NCBI GenBank assembly: GCA_041395745.1
Contig: JAWKZV010000002.1
Location: forward strand, 496,001 to 560,000
From: Porticoccus sp041395745
GTDB lineage: Bacteria; Pseudomonadota; Gammaproteobacteria; Pseudomonadales; Porticoccaceae
DNA length: 64,000 nt
Direction of reading: 5' to 3'
The notes under the pieces were generated by a model. It was not told where the DNA came from, ran no database searches, and worked only from the letters and a program-made list of their open reading frames with translations. The stretch's first letter is position 1; every line of letters starts with the position of its first letter. Position numbers and translations under genes: made by a program. Below, piece after piece: positions 1 through 9,160 of this stretch.

Positions 1-1
1 G

Positions 2-1261
2 CTGAAAGCCGGCGAAAGGATGGATGTCTCATCCTTCGGCCTGTCGTTAACCGATCAGGCGGATCTGCTGAAACTGATGTTTTCCTCCGAGAAATCCCTG
101 GACAACATTCGCATCCAGGACTGGTTCAGGGACGAGTTCTTCACCAGCAATTACTGGTACCTATGGACCTCCATGTTTGCTTTCCAGAAGTGGAGCAGCG
201 TGGCGGAGATGCGCCGCTATATGAAACGCTTTATCCACCTGCTGGACGGGATGCCCCGGCTGGGTGGCGTGATGCGCACCAAGTACAACCAGTACCACTC
301 GGTGGTTGTGCCACTGATGCGCTACCTGGAGGGGCTAGGTGTCCATTTCGATACCCGGACGCAGGTTGTCGATATCGATTTTGACCTTTCTGCCGAGGAG
401 AAAACCGCGACGGCGATTCACACCTTCAATCAATCCGGCAGCGAAGAAAAGATTGATCTCGGTGAGCACGATTATGTGTTTATCACCAACGGCTCGATCA
501 CCGAGAGCACGGATTATGGTTCGTGGACAAAGGCGCCGATACTGAAAGACAAGGCATCATCGGGGGCGTGGATGCTGTGGGAAAAAATCGCCAGTAAGGA
601 CAAGGCGTTCGGCAACCCCGGGGTGTTCAGTGACAATATCGATTTGCAGAAATGGTATTCCTTCACCGCCACCATCAAGGACGACACCTTCCACGATTAC
701 ATGGAAGAGTTCTCCGGCAATTTAAGTGGCACCGGCGGCCTGGTGACCATGACCGATTCCAGCTGGCTGATGTCCATTGTGATTGCTCGCCAGCCGCATT
801 TCCCCAACCAGCCGAAAGACGTAAAAGTGTTCTGGGGCTATGCCCTGTATCCCGACAATGAAGGCGATTTCGTGAAGAAAAAAATGTCGGACTGCAACGG
901 CGAGGAAATACTGGAAGAGCTGTGGTATCAACTCAAGGTTCAGGACCTGATGAAGCCGATTGTGGCTGCTGGCAAAGCGAATTGCATACCGGTCGCCATG
1001 CCCTTTATCGACAGCCTGTTTATGCCGCGGGCGCAGGGCGACCGTCCGGACGTGTTACCGAGAGGGGCAACAAACTTTGCCTTCCTCGGCCAGTTTGCCG
1101 AAGTGCCGAAGGATTGCGTGTTTACCGTGGAATACTCCGTGCGCTGTGCGCAAACCGCTGTGTATGGCCTGTTTGAAACCGCTAAAGAGGTGCTGCCGGT
1201 TTATGACTCCATTCATAACCCCGGTGTGTTAATCCAGGCGATGAAGGCGATCAGTCGTTAG
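2..1261 (+). CDS. ohyA: oleate hydratase, C-terminal part (5' end outside window)
   Basis: FAD-dependent fatty-acid hydratase of the myosin-cross-reactive-antigen family, which adds water to the cis-9 double bond of oleate to give 10-hydroxystearate. The frame is open from base 2, so the N-terminal FAD-binding GxGxxG part lies outside the window and the first ATG at 20 is internal. Family-like blocks seen are MRRYMKRFIHLLDGMPRLGG, the MRTKYNQYHSVVVPLMRYL stretch, a GYALYPD segment and the C-terminal NFAFLGQFAEVP block followed by VFTVEYSVRCAQTAVYGLF. About 413 of the usual 550-650 residues are present. The family call is by recognition of these blocks. Confidence 0.9.
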   Translation: MKAGERMDVSSFGLSLTDQADLLKLMFSSEKSLDNIRIQDWFRDEFFTSNYWYLWTSMFAFQKWSSVAEMRRYMKRFIHLLDGMPRLGGVMRTKYNQYHSVVVPLMRYLEGLGVHFDTRTQVVDIDFDLSAEEKTATAIHTFNQSGSEEKIDLGEHDYVFITNGSITESTDYGSWTKAPILKDKASSGAWMLWEKIASKDKAFGNPGVFSDNIDLQKWYSFTATIKDDTFHDYMEEFSGNLSGTGGLVTMTDSSWLMSIVIARQPHFPNQPKDVKVFWGYALYPDNEGDFVKKKMSDCNGEEILEELWYQLKVQDLMKPIVAAGKANCIPVAMPFIDSLFMPRAQGDRPDVLPRGATNFAFLGQFAEVPKDCVFTVEYSVRCAQTAVYGLFETAKEVLPVYDSIHNPGVLIQAMKAISR

Positions 1262-1308
1262 CCAGCCCTGTGGGTAGTCGAGATTCAGGCGGGCGTGCCC
1301 ACAGGCGC

Positions 1309-1920
1309 TTATTCGAAGAATCGCACCCATTCGGGGGAGGGGCTGAGATGGTCTTCGATCTGTCTATTCCTGAGGGTGCGCACCGGCACAAAGGGATTAT
1401 CACTGGATGAGTTGTCGTAGAAGCGCACCACGTCGCAGAGGGGCAGGGCGCGGCGTACGTTTTCGATGACCCTCGGGATACGCGAGAAAATTTTCTCGGC
1501 GGGCACGTTGTGGCCCCCTTCGCTGACTCGCTGGGCGACGCGCATGGCGTTGAGCTGTGGGTGTTCGACGTGGATGTAGACCAGCACGGTTTCGTAGCCT
1601 CGAGCCTTGGCATCGGCGATAAAGTCGATTTTTGAGGGGTGAGAGAACACGGTTTCGAAGCAGAAGTTGTATTTTTCGATCAGCAGGCGGTGGCGCAGGT
1701 CGTCGATCAGCCGTGCACTGATGTAGCTGTGGCTTTCCGGGTCGTCGGGATAGAGGGCTTTGGCAAGGCTGTCGGCGTTGACCAGGGGAATGCCGGTGGG
1801 CCGGATAAAGTGATTATAGAAGGTGGTTTTACCGGCGCCGTTGCCGCCGGTGAGTACCCACAATTGTTTGGGCTTCTCTTCCGTAGGCCGTTTGGCTTGT
1901 TTTCTGGGTATTTTGGCCAC
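1309..1920 (-). CDS. zeta-toxin-family P-loop kinase (probable toxin)
   Basis: Small 203-residue P-loop kinase. Walker A GGNGAGKT is at residues 25-32, followed by an NAD motif (48-50) and an FETVFSHPSK segment typical of zeta-toxin/UDP-GlcNAc-kinase-like proteins. Characterised zeta toxins phosphorylate UDP-N-acetylglucosamine; whether this one does is not shown. It lies 3 bases downstream of a ParD-like gene on the same strand, antitoxin first, which fits a toxin-antitoxin operon. A housekeeping kinase of the same fold is the alternative. Confidence 0.75.
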   Translation of the reverse strand: MAKIPRKQAKRPTEEKPKQLWVLTGGNGAGKTTFYNHFIRPTGIPLVNADSLAKALYPDDPESHSYISARLIDDLRHRLLIEKYNFCFETVFSHPSKIDFIADAKARGYETVLVYIHVEHPQLNAMRVAQRVSEGGHNVPAEKIFSRIPRVIENVRRALPLCDVVRFYDNSSSDNPFVPVRTLRNRQIEDHLSPSPEWVRFFE

Positions 1921-1923
1921 GGT

Positions 1924-2331
1924 TTAGGGTTTTACAGAAGTGAATTCACCGTCCTGATATTTCCCCACGGTGACACTGCCGGTGGAGTCTATCTGTTCCA
2001 GAAAGCCTGGGTATTGCTGTGATGCCTGGTAGCGCACAGGTGCACTGCTGATCTGGCGGGACAGCTCACCGGATTCACGCATCCGCTCCAAGGTGTTGAA
2101 CACCTGCTCCGGTGCTACACGGGGGGCGCGAATTTTCTCGGCCTTGATGCGGGCGGTGCCTGCAAGTACGGAGATCAGCGAGCTCTCGTCCACGACTTCG
2201 GCCACGGCGCGGCCGATGCTGGCCCAGTATTCCACCTGTTCCGCGGCACTGCGGTGGAAGGCGGCCCCAGCGACACTGGCTTGAGACATGAGGCTCTCGT
2301 CCAGGCGGACGGGGGATTTCGCTTTTGCCAT
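1924..2331 (-). CDS. ParD-like antitoxin
   Basis: About 135 residues from the start MAKAKSPVRLDESLM; an ATG 21 bases further upstream is possible but less family-like. The N-terminal half (VRLDESLMSQASVAGAAFHRSAAEQVEYWASIGRAV) matches the ParD-like antitoxin family, a ribbon-helix-helix-type DNA-binding protein often paired with zeta-type or other toxins. The C-terminal half is variable and presumably binds the partner. Its stop is 3 bases before the zeta-like kinase, so the two are probably translated from one message. Confidence 0.75.
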   Translation of the reverse strand: MAKAKSPVRLDESLMSQASVAGAAFHRSAAEQVEYWASIGRAVAEVVDESSLISVLAGTARIKAEKIRAPRVAPEQVFNTLERMRESGELSRQISSAPVRYQASQQYPGFLEQIDSTGSVTVGKYQDGEFTSVKP

Positions 2332-2520
2332 GATCTTTATTTGCTCAGTCAACCATAGATGAAGGGAAGTGTAGCATATTGCTACAAAATTGTGGCTGGT
2401 GGGTAAAATAAAGCCATGATGGTCAGCTCATGTCGATGAATGGAGAGTGGTCGACAATCCTGACTCCCCGCGTAGGCCATTCCTGGCGGCGTTGTAAACC
2501 TGCTGTTTTGACCGAAATGG

Positions 2521-2892
2521 TCAGGCGGCAACCTTTTGCATTTGCGCCGGTTTGGAGAGCAGGTCGATCACCAGGTCTGCGGTTGTGTGGTCCAGGTCGG
2601 TGGCCAGGGTTTCGATGAAGCCCGTCGGCAGGATGCACAACACGTCGTAGCCCTGGTCGCCGGAGCGCAGGCAGTAGTAAGTGTTTCTGCCCTCGTGGCT
2701 CAGCAGGCACATGATCTCATCCAGGAACACATTGTAGCTGTGATCCTCGGCGTCCTTGACCAGCACTTGGAACTGGTCGCAATAGCTCACTTTGCCCACA
2801 AACGAAGTCGGGTGAGTGGATTTGGGGTACTTGGGGTCTGTGACCTCCACCGTCACCCCGTTGACCAATAGATGATTAAACAGGTTTGACAT
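2521..2892 (-). CDS. hypothetical protein, 123 aa
   Basis: Starts MSNLFNHLLVNG with a GGAATT-type ribosome-binding region just upstream (complement of 2894-2900). Soluble, mixed alpha/beta by eye, with no signal peptide or membrane segment. No catalytic motif or family is recognised. It is a lone gene between the toxin-antitoxin pair and an AT-rich intergenic region. Confidence 0.6.
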   Translation of the reverse strand: MSNLFNHLLVNGVTVEVTDPKYPKSTHPTSFVGKVSYCDQFQVLVKDAEDHSYNVFLDEIMCLLSHEGRNTYYCLRSGDQGYDVLCILPTGFIETLATDLDHTTADLVIDLLSKPAQMQKVAA

Positions 2893-3188
2893 GGTAATTC
2901 CTCACAGTGGGTTCGTAACTGCCGGACCCTGAACCTTGCTGCACTGTGCGCAGGGCCTGCGGCAGTTGAACCAGTCGTCGACTAATCAGTCGTTAAAGAG
3001 CGTCGCTGCTGATGGTTTTTTCATCAGCGTCGAATTCATCATGAGGAATTTTTTTAGAAAGGGCATTCTAGAAACCATGCTAAAAAGTATGACTTTTCGG
3101 CATGGTAATCATATGAATTTCAAATAATTACTGTAATAAAAAATACTTTTTATACGAGTAAAAAAATCAATATTTGGCTTTGAATTTT
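2893..3188. other. gene-free AT-rich gap
   Basis: About 300 bases between two minus-strand genes. The part after 3030 is markedly AT-rich compared with its surroundings (runs of T and A near 3045-3060 and 3135-3185). No convincing ORF, RNA gene or strong hairpin was found. It probably holds the promoter of the 2521-2892 gene and the transcript end of a longer unit. Confidence 0.4.
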
Positions 3189-5096
3189 TTAGCCGGATGA
3201 ATTTTTCATTTCTTCCAGTTCTACCCAGCGCTCGGCGGCTGCATCCAACGCCATCTGCTTTTCACCCAGGGCGTCCAGAATGGGCTGGGTTTCAGTGAAG
3301 GGGCGGTTGAAGAAATCCGGGTTCGCCGTCTGCTCTTCCAGGGCGGCGATATCGGTTTCGAGCTGGTCGATCAGGTCGGGCAGCATGTCCAGTTCCCGCT
3401 GCAGCTTGTAGCTGAGCTTGCCGGTTGCGGGTTTCTTTTTCGCCTCGGCAGTGGTGTCGTGGTCGACGATATGGCCCGAGGGGTGGTCGATGGTGTCGGC
3501 AATTTTCAACTGCTTGCCGCGCTGCGCCCAGTCGCTGTAGCCGCCGATGTATTCCTCGATTCTGCCATCTTCTTCAAACACCAGTACGCTGGTGACCACG
3601 TTGTCGAGAAATTCCCGGTCGTGGCTGACGATGATCAGGGTGCCCTGGTATTCCACCAGTTGCTCTTCCAGCACCTCAAGCATTTCCACGTCGAGGTCGT
3701 TGGTGGGTTCGTCGAGAATCAGCAGGTTGGTGGGGCGTGTGAACAGCTTGGCCAGCAATACCCGGTTGCACTCGCCGCCGGAGAGGGCGCTGACCGGGGT
3801 CATGGCGCGCTTGGGGGAGAACAGGAAGTTGCGCAGGTAGCCGATGATGTGGCGCTCCTTGCCGTTGAGCTTGATGTATTCCTTGCCGTTGCCGACGTTC
3901 TCGGCAATGGTCTTGTCGGTTTCCAGTTCGCGGTGGGTCTGGTCGAAGTAGCCGATTTCCAGGTTGGTGCCCAGCTTGATCGAGCCCTGATCCGGCTCGA
4001 TCTGGCCGAGCAGGATTTTCAGCAGGGTGGATTTGCCGACACCGTTGTTGCCGATCAGGCCGATGCGGTCGCCGCGCATGATCTTGATCTTGAAGTTGTT
4101 GATCAGCTGCTGGCCGCCGTAACTGTGGCAGAGGCTGCGCGCTTCGATCACCTTGCGGCCGGAATTCTCGGCGGTTTCGACGCTGATTTTGGCCTTGCCC
4201 TGGCGCTTGATGCGTTGTTCCCGCTGGTCGCGCATGGCTTCCAGCGCCCGCACCCGACCCTCGTTGCGGGTGCGGCGGGCCTTGATGCCCTGGCGAATCC
4301 AGACTTCCTCTTCCGCCAGTTTCTTGTCGAACAGGGCGTTGCGGGTTTCTTCTTCCTCGATGGCCTGCTCCTTGAGGCGCAGGTAATTCTGGTAATCGCC
4401 GGGCCAGCTCACCAGGTGGCCGCGGTCGATCTCGACGATGCGGGTGGCCAGGCGTTGCAGGAAGTTGCGGTCGTGGGTGATGAAGATGACCGCGCCCTGG
4501 AAGCCGCGCACACGGTTTTCCAGCCACTCGATGGTGCTGATGTCCAGGTGGTTGGTGGGCTCATCCAGCAACAGCAGGTCCGGGTTGGAGACCAGCGCCT
4601 TGCCCAACGCCACCCTGCGGCGCCAGCCGCCGGACAGCTCCGAAAGGGTCTTGTGGGCCGGCAATTCCAGCTGGCTGATGATGGTTTCCACTTGCTTGTC
4701 GACCTGCCAGCCGCCGCCGGCGTCGATGGCGGCCTGCAGATCTTCCAGTACCTTCATGCCCGCCTTGTCGAGGGTTTGCTGGGACTGGTGGTTGAACTGG
4801 TCGATCAGCGCCTGCTGGTCTGCCAGGCCCTCCCGCACCACATCGGCGACGTTGCGTTCCAGGTCGCCGGGCAGCGCCTGTTCCAGCTGGCTGATGCGCA
4901 AGTGTTTGCGGAAGTGCAGTTCGCCGTGATCCGGCTTGATCTGGCCGCTGATGATTTTCAACAGGGTGGACTTGCCGGCGCCGTTGCGACCGATCAGGCA
5001 GATCCGTTCCCCCGGCTCCACTGTCAGATCGGCGTGGATGAGCAGTGGCACATCGCCAAACTCGATGGAAATATCGTCGATGCGGATAAGGCTCAT
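3189..5096 (-). CDS. uup: ABC-F ATPase Uup
   Basis: ABC-F family protein with two ABC cassettes, no membrane domain and a C-terminal coiled coil (635 aa, the usual length for Uup). Walker A motifs are GRNGAGKS (36-43) and GNNGVGKS (about residue 350). Signature motifs are LSGGWRRRVALGKAL and LSGGECNRVLLAKL, and the Walker B regions are LLLLDEPTNHLD and LLILDEPTNDLD. The charged linker and C-terminal helical hairpin (about 560-635) match the DNA- or ribosome-binding end of Uup. Uup is linked to suppression of transposon precise excision and to ribosome-associated functions. It is transcribed alone. Confidence 0.93.
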   Translation of the reverse strand: MSLIRIDDISIEFGDVPLLIHADLTVEPGERICLIGRNGAGKSTLLKIISGQIKPDHGELHFRKHLRISQLEQALPGDLERNVADVVREGLADQQALIDQFNHQSQQTLDKAGMKVLEDLQAAIDAGGGWQVDKQVETIISQLELPAHKTLSELSGGWRRRVALGKALVSNPDLLLLDEPTNHLDISTIEWLENRVRGFQGAVIFITHDRNFLQRLATRIVEIDRGHLVSWPGDYQNYLRLKEQAIEEEETRNALFDKKLAEEEVWIRQGIKARRTRNEGRVRALEAMRDQREQRIKRQGKAKISVETAENSGRKVIEARSLCHSYGGQQLINNFKIKIMRGDRIGLIGNNGVGKSTLLKILLGQIEPDQGSIKLGTNLEIGYFDQTHRELETDKTIAENVGNGKEYIKLNGKERHIIGYLRNFLFSPKRAMTPVSALSGGECNRVLLAKLFTRPTNLLILDEPTNDLDVEMLEVLEEQLVEYQGTLIIVSHDREFLDNVVTSVLVFEEDGRIEEYIGGYSDWAQRGKQLKIADTIDHPSGHIVDHDTTAEAKKKPATGKLSYKLQRELDMLPDLIDQLETDIAALEEQTANPDFFNRPFTETQPILDALGEKQMALDAAAERWVELEEMKNSSG

Positions 5097-5167
5097 GGGT
5101 CAGGGTTTCACGGCGGTGGCGAAGGCCGCGGATTCTAGCAGAGTTCGTGCCCCGGCAGCAGAGGGGC

Positions 5168-5809
5168 TCAGTGGTCGCCGTTCAGCAGCGGTTCCAGTAT
5201 GGAGCGCACCCGCTCGGCAATCAGTGGCTGGGCTTCCTCGGTGGGGTGGATGCCGTCTTCCTGCAACAGCTCCCGATCGGTGGCGATGTCGCCGAACAGG
5301 AACGGCAGCATGGGCACCTCCGCCTGTTCTGCCAGATCCGTGTAGGCGGCGGCGAACTGGTCGCTGTAGCGCCTGCCGTAGTTGGGCGGGATGCGCATGG
5401 CGAACAGGATCGGTTGGGCATCGCCCTGACGGCTCAGCTCGATCATCGCCTGCAGGTTCTGTTTCATGCGCGGGATGGGGTAGCCGCGCAGGCCGTCGTT
5501 GCCGCCCAGCTCGATCAGCACAAAGTCCGGCTGGTGTTCGGCAATGAGGGTGTTCAGCCGCGACAGGCCGCCGCCGGTGGTATCGCCGCTGATACTGGCG
5601 TTGACGACCTGGTGCTGCTCGCCCAGCTGTTGTTGCAGCAATTCCACCCAGCCCTTGCCGCGATCAATGCCGTAACCGGCACTGATACTGTCCCCCAGCA
5701 CCAGCAGGGTGGCGCTGTAGGCAGGCAGTGCCAACAGTAGTGACAGTGTGAAGAGCAGTGGTCGCAAAGGCTGGAAAAGCGGCATCGGAAAAACTTGATG
5801 GGGAATCAT
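5168..5809 (-). CDS. tesA: SGNH esterase TesA (arylesterase / acyl-CoA thioesterase I)
   Basis: Periplasmic SGNH hydrolase of about 213 residues. An N-terminal hydrophobic signal sequence (about 17-33) ends at AYSA. Block I is GDSISAGYG with the nucleophile Ser41, block III is GGNDG, and the Asp-His pair lies in DGIHPTEEA near the C-terminus. Family members hydrolyse thioesters and aryl/acyl esters and have lysophospholipase activity. It is divergent from ybbA, the order conserved in Escherichia coli and many gammaproteobacteria. A second ATG at residue 9 (base 5785) is an alternative start. Confidence 0.92.
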   Translation of the reverse strand: MIPHQVFPMPLFQPLRPLLFTLSLLLALPAYSATLLVLGDSISAGYGIDRGKGWVELLQQQLGEQHQVVNASISGDTTGGGLSRLNTLIAEHQPDFVLIELGGNDGLRGYPIPRMKQNLQAMIELSRQGDAQPILFAMRIPPNYGRRYSDQFAAAYTDLAEQAEVPMLPFLFGDIATDRELLQEDGIHPTEEAQPLIAERVRSILEPLLNGDH

Positions 5810-5822
5810 AACTGTTACAGTC

Positions 5823-5912
5823 TAAGGACTTTCCGGGCAACTTGCTAAGGGCTTTCGATTAATCAGTTAAGGACTTTTCGATTAACCAGCTAAGGGCTTT
5901 TCGGGCAAATGG
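5823..5912. repeat. four imperfect 22-23-bp tandem repeats between tesA and ybbA
   Basis: Copies start at 5823, 5846, 5868 and 5891, each beginning TAAGGRCTTT and followed by TCGATTAA or CGGGCAA variants. The array fills the divergent tesA/ybbA intergenic region and its last copy runs up to the first possible ybbA start codon. Function is unknown; the repeats may overlap promoters or be operator-like sites. Confidence 0.75.
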
Positions 5913-5938
5913 AAGAAGCGGTAAAGGACGTGCTCCAC

Positions 5939-6628
5939 ATGATTGAAGCCAGCCAAATCACCAAAGAGGTGGCCACCTCCGCCGGTGCTCTGCGTATCCT
6001 CGATGACATCAGCCTGGCGGTGGCGGAAGGCGAGGCCCTGGCCATCATCGGCCCCTCCGGTTCCGGCAAGTCCACCCTGCTGGGTATTCTCGCCGGGCTG
6101 GATTTGCCCAGTGCCGGGCAGGTGCGGATCAACGGCGAGGACATCACCGCCATGGACGAGGAGGGCCGCGCCGCCATGCGCGCCCGCTACGTGGGGTTTG
6201 TGTTCCAGTCCTTTCACCTGCTGCCCAGCCTGACGGCGCTGGAAAATGTCGCCCTGCCACTGGAATTGCGCGGCGACAGCGACGCCATGGAGACTGCCCG
6301 CCGCTACCTGGAGCGGGTGGGGCTGGCGGAGCGCCTGCAGCACTACCCGCGCCAGCTTTCCGGCGGCGAACAGCAGCGGGTGGCACTGGCCCGCGCCTTT
6401 GCCAGCCAGCCGAAAATTCTCTTTGCCGACGAACCCACCGGCAATCTCGATACCGCCACCGGCGAAACCGTCAATGACCTGCTGTTTCAGTTGAACCGCG
6501 AGGCGGGCACTACCCTGGTACTGGTCACCCACGAGCCGAATCTGGCCAACCGCTGCCATCGCCGGGTTGCCCTCAGTGGTGGCCGGCTGGTGAGCGGTGA
6601 ACAGCGGGAGCGGGTGACGACGCCGTGA
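5939..6628 (+). CDS. ybbA: ABC transporter ATPase YbbA
   Basis: LolD/MacB-type ATPase. Walker A GPSGSGKST is at 38-46 counting from the MIEASQITKE start, the Q-loop region is GFVFQSFHLLP, the signature is LSGGEQQRVALARA, Walker B is ILFADEPTGNLD, and the H-loop is LVTHE. An upstream in-frame ATG at 5909 would add ten residues; 5939 matches the family start better. The 3' end overlaps the permease gene by 4 bases, so the two are translationally coupled. The pair resembles YbbA-YbbP, an exporter-like complex of uncertain substrate encoded next to tesA. Confidence 0.9.
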   Translation: MIEASQITKEVATSAGALRILDDISLAVAEGEALAIIGPSGSGKSTLLGILAGLDLPSAGQVRINGEDITAMDEEGRAAMRARYVGFVFQSFHLLPSLTALENVALPLELRGDSDAMETARRYLERVGLAERLQHYPRQLSGGEQQRVALARAFASQPKILFADEPTGNLDTATGETVNDLLFQLNREAGTTLVLVTHEPNLANRCHRRVALSGGRLVSGEQRERVTTP

Positions 6629-9150
6629 TGGCCCTCAAATTACTGTGGCGCAGCTGGCGCGGCGGCCAGCTGGGACTGGTGTTCGGCGCACTGGTGATGG
6701 CGGTGGTGGTGGTCACCTCGGTGGCGCTGCTGGCGGACCGGGTGGAGCGGGCGCTGGTGAAGGAGTCCAGTCACTTTCTGGCGGCGGATGCCCAGGTGCG
6801 CAGCAGTCGCGACATTCCCACGGCGTGGCTGGATGAGGCCCACCGGCGCGGCGTGGCAACGTCGCAGGTCGCGCTGTTCTCGTCGATGGTCTACAGCGGC
6901 GACTATAACCATCTGGCCTCGGTGAAAGCAGTGCAGGGCAATTATCCGCTGCGCGGGTTGCTGACCCTGTCCGACACGCCCTTTGCCACCGATCCCGAAC
7001 TGTTTCAGCAGGTCGACCACGGCCCGCCCGCCGGCGAAGTCTGGGTGGACAGCCGCCTGTTGCCACTGTTGAACATGTCCCTTGGCGATACCCTGGAAGT
7101 GGGTGAGGCAAAACTGCGCGCCACCCGGGTAATTGTGGAGGAGCCGGACCGGGGCGGCTCGTTTTCCCTGTTCGGCGCCCGGGTGCTGATGAGCTGGGAC
7201 GACCTGGCCGCCTCAGGGGTGATCCAGCCCGGCAGCCGGGTCAATTACCGGTTCCTGCTGGCCGGTGAAGATGCCACGCTGAACGATTACCTGGGCTGGC
7301 TGGAACCGCGGCTGGCGGTGCACGACCGGTTGCTGTCACCGGATGAAGCCCAGGCCGGTCTCGCCGATACCCTGACCCAGGGGCGGCGTTTCCTGTTGCT
7401 GGCGGGCAGCCTCGGCGTGGTGCTGGCGGGCATCGCCCTGGCGTTGGCCAGTCGGCACTTTGCCGCGGGGCAGACCGCGGCGGTGGCGCTGCTGAAAAGC
7501 TGGGGCCTGTCTGCTCGGCGGGTGCGCTCCCTCTACTGGCAACAGATTCTCTGGCTGGGGCTGGCCGGGTCCCTGCTGGGCTTGCTGTTGGGCTGGCTGA
7601 TCCATGAATTGCTGATTGCTGCCGTGCGCGAATTGCTGCCGGTCAATCTGCCCGTGCCCGGCTGGCGGCCCTGGGCCACCGGCCTGGCCACCGGATTGCT
7701 CTGCCTGCTGGGCTTTGCGCTGCCAGCCCTGTGGCACCTGCCGGCACAGTCGCCGTTGGCGGTGTTGCGCCGGGATGTAGCGGAGCGCCCGGTGGGAGTG
7801 ATGCGACGTCTGTTGATCGGCGTGGCCGGGATATCCGCCATGCTGTTGTGGTACAGCCAGAGCGCTGCCATGACGTTGGCGGTGCTGGCCGGTCTGGCCA
7901 TGACCGCTGCCGCGGTGATGGGTCCCGGCTGGTTGCTGCTGCGGCTGGTGCGCCACCTGGGGCATCGCGCCGGCAGTATCTGGCGGTTGGCGCTGGGCAA
8001 TCTGTGGCGCCGCCGGGTGCAGAGCCTGGTGCTGCTGACCGGGTTTGCCGGCGCCATGGCGATCCTGATGACCCTGGCGATGATCCGCACGTCACTGCTG
8101 GAAGAATGGCGCTGGCAGCTGGCGCCGGATGCCCCCAATCACTTCCTGGTGAATGTCGCTCCCCACGAGTTGGCCGGGGTGGAACAGTCGCTGGTGGATA
8201 ACCAGCTCACCACCGTGGGCTGGTATGCCATGGTGCGCGGGCGCATTACCCTGATCGACGGTCAGCCGCCCTCGGAAGAACTGGTGGAGCAGAACGAGGC
8301 TCTGTGCCGGGAGCTGAATCTGAGCTGGACCGCCGAACTGCCCGAAGGCAATAAAGTGGAGCAGGGCCAGTGGTGGGGCCAGCTCGACGGCTCTGCCGAT
8401 GGCTTTGTCGAGGGCTTTTTTGAGAAATATGGCGACAACGTGGCGCCGGTGTCCATCGAGCAGGATCTGGCTGATGAAATCGGCGTGACCCTGGGCAGCC
8501 GCCTCAGCTTCAGCGTCGGCGGTCTGACCTTTGACGGGGTGATTACCAGTATCCGCAGTCTCAACTGGGACACCATGACCCCCAACTTCTACATCCTGTT
8601 CCCGGAAGGCTACCTGGAACAGTTTCCGCGTATTTTCATGACCAGCCTGTACCTGACACCTGAGCAGAAGCCGTTCGTCAACGAACTGTTGCGCCGCTAT
8701 CCGACCGTGCTGGTGATCGAGCTGGACATGGTGCTCGACCGCATCCGCACCATGGTGTCCCAGGTGACCCACGGTCTGGAACTGATGACTCTATTGATTC
8801 TCGGCTGCGGGGTGCTGGTGATGCTGGCGGCGGTGCGCCTGTCCATGGATGAGCGCCTCCAGGAGAGCGCCATCCTGCGCACCCTGGGCAGTACCGGACG
8901 GCGCATTCTCGCCCTGCAGTCCCTGGAATTCGGCGCACTCGGTGCGCTGTCGGGATTGCTGGCGGCCAGCGGCGCGGAGCTGGCGCTGTTCCTGTTGCAG
9001 CGGAGAATGTTCGAGGCACCGTTTGGTCTGCACTGGGAATTGTGGCTGGCGGGACCACTGCTCGGCGCCCTGCTGGTGTCCCTGTTGGGGATCGCCTATA
9101 CCCGCCGGGCGGTGACGCAACCGCCGCTGCAGGTGCTGGGCGGTTTGTAG
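6625..9150 (+). CDS. ybbP: FtsX-family ABC permease YbbP
   Basis: 841-residue inner-membrane permease. One N-terminal membrane segment is followed by a large periplasmic region, then further membrane helices (about 250-480), a second periplasmic domain (about 500-700) and a C-terminal FtsX core of about 4 helices. The last core contains ERLQESAILRTLGSTGRRIL, the usual coupling-helix sequence of MacB/FtsX-type permeases. It overlaps ybbA by 4 bases and forms an operon with it. The substrate is unknown, though the tesA neighbourhood has led to suggestions of lipid-related export. Confidence 0.88.
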   Translation: MMALKLLWRSWRGGQLGLVFGALVMAVVVVTSVALLADRVERALVKESSHFLAADAQVRSSRDIPTAWLDEAHRRGVATSQVALFSSMVYSGDYNHLASVKAVQGNYPLRGLLTLSDTPFATDPELFQQVDHGPPAGEVWVDSRLLPLLNMSLGDTLEVGEAKLRATRVIVEEPDRGGSFSLFGARVLMSWDDLAASGVIQPGSRVNYRFLLAGEDATLNDYLGWLEPRLAVHDRLLSPDEAQAGLADTLTQGRRFLLLAGSLGVVLAGIALALASRHFAAGQTAAVALLKSWGLSARRVRSLYWQQILWLGLAGSLLGLLLGWLIHELLIAAVRELLPVNLPVPGWRPWATGLATGLLCLLGFALPALWHLPAQSPLAVLRRDVAERPVGVMRRLLIGVAGISAMLLWYSQSAAMTLAVLAGLAMTAAAVMGPGWLLLRLVRHLGHRAGSIWRLALGNLWRRRVQSLVLLTGFAGAMAILMTLAMIRTSLLEEWRWQLAPDAPNHFLVNVAPHELAGVEQSLVDNQLTTVGWYAMVRGRITLIDGQPPSEELVEQNEALCRELNLSWTAELPEGNKVEQGQWWGQLDGSADGFVEGFFEKYGDNVAPVSIEQDLADEIGVTLGSRLSFSVGGLTFDGVITSIRSLNWDTMTPNFYILFPEGYLEQFPRIFMTSLYLTPEQKPFVNELLRRYPTVLVIELDMVLDRIRTMVSQVTHGLELMTLLILGCGVLVMLAAVRLSMDERLQESAILRTLGSTGRRILALQSLEFGALGALSGLLAASGAELALFLLQRRMFEAPFGLHWELWLAGPLLGALLVSLLGIAYTRRAVTQPPLQVLGGL

Positions 9151-9160
9151 GCCGGGAGAT

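Noticed and set aside
3459..5138. 559-aa plus-strand ORF opposite uup
   Set aside because: Long only because the opposite strand is GC-skewed coding sequence; composition is Val/Gln/Ala/Asp-biased with no family pattern, and uup is unambiguous.
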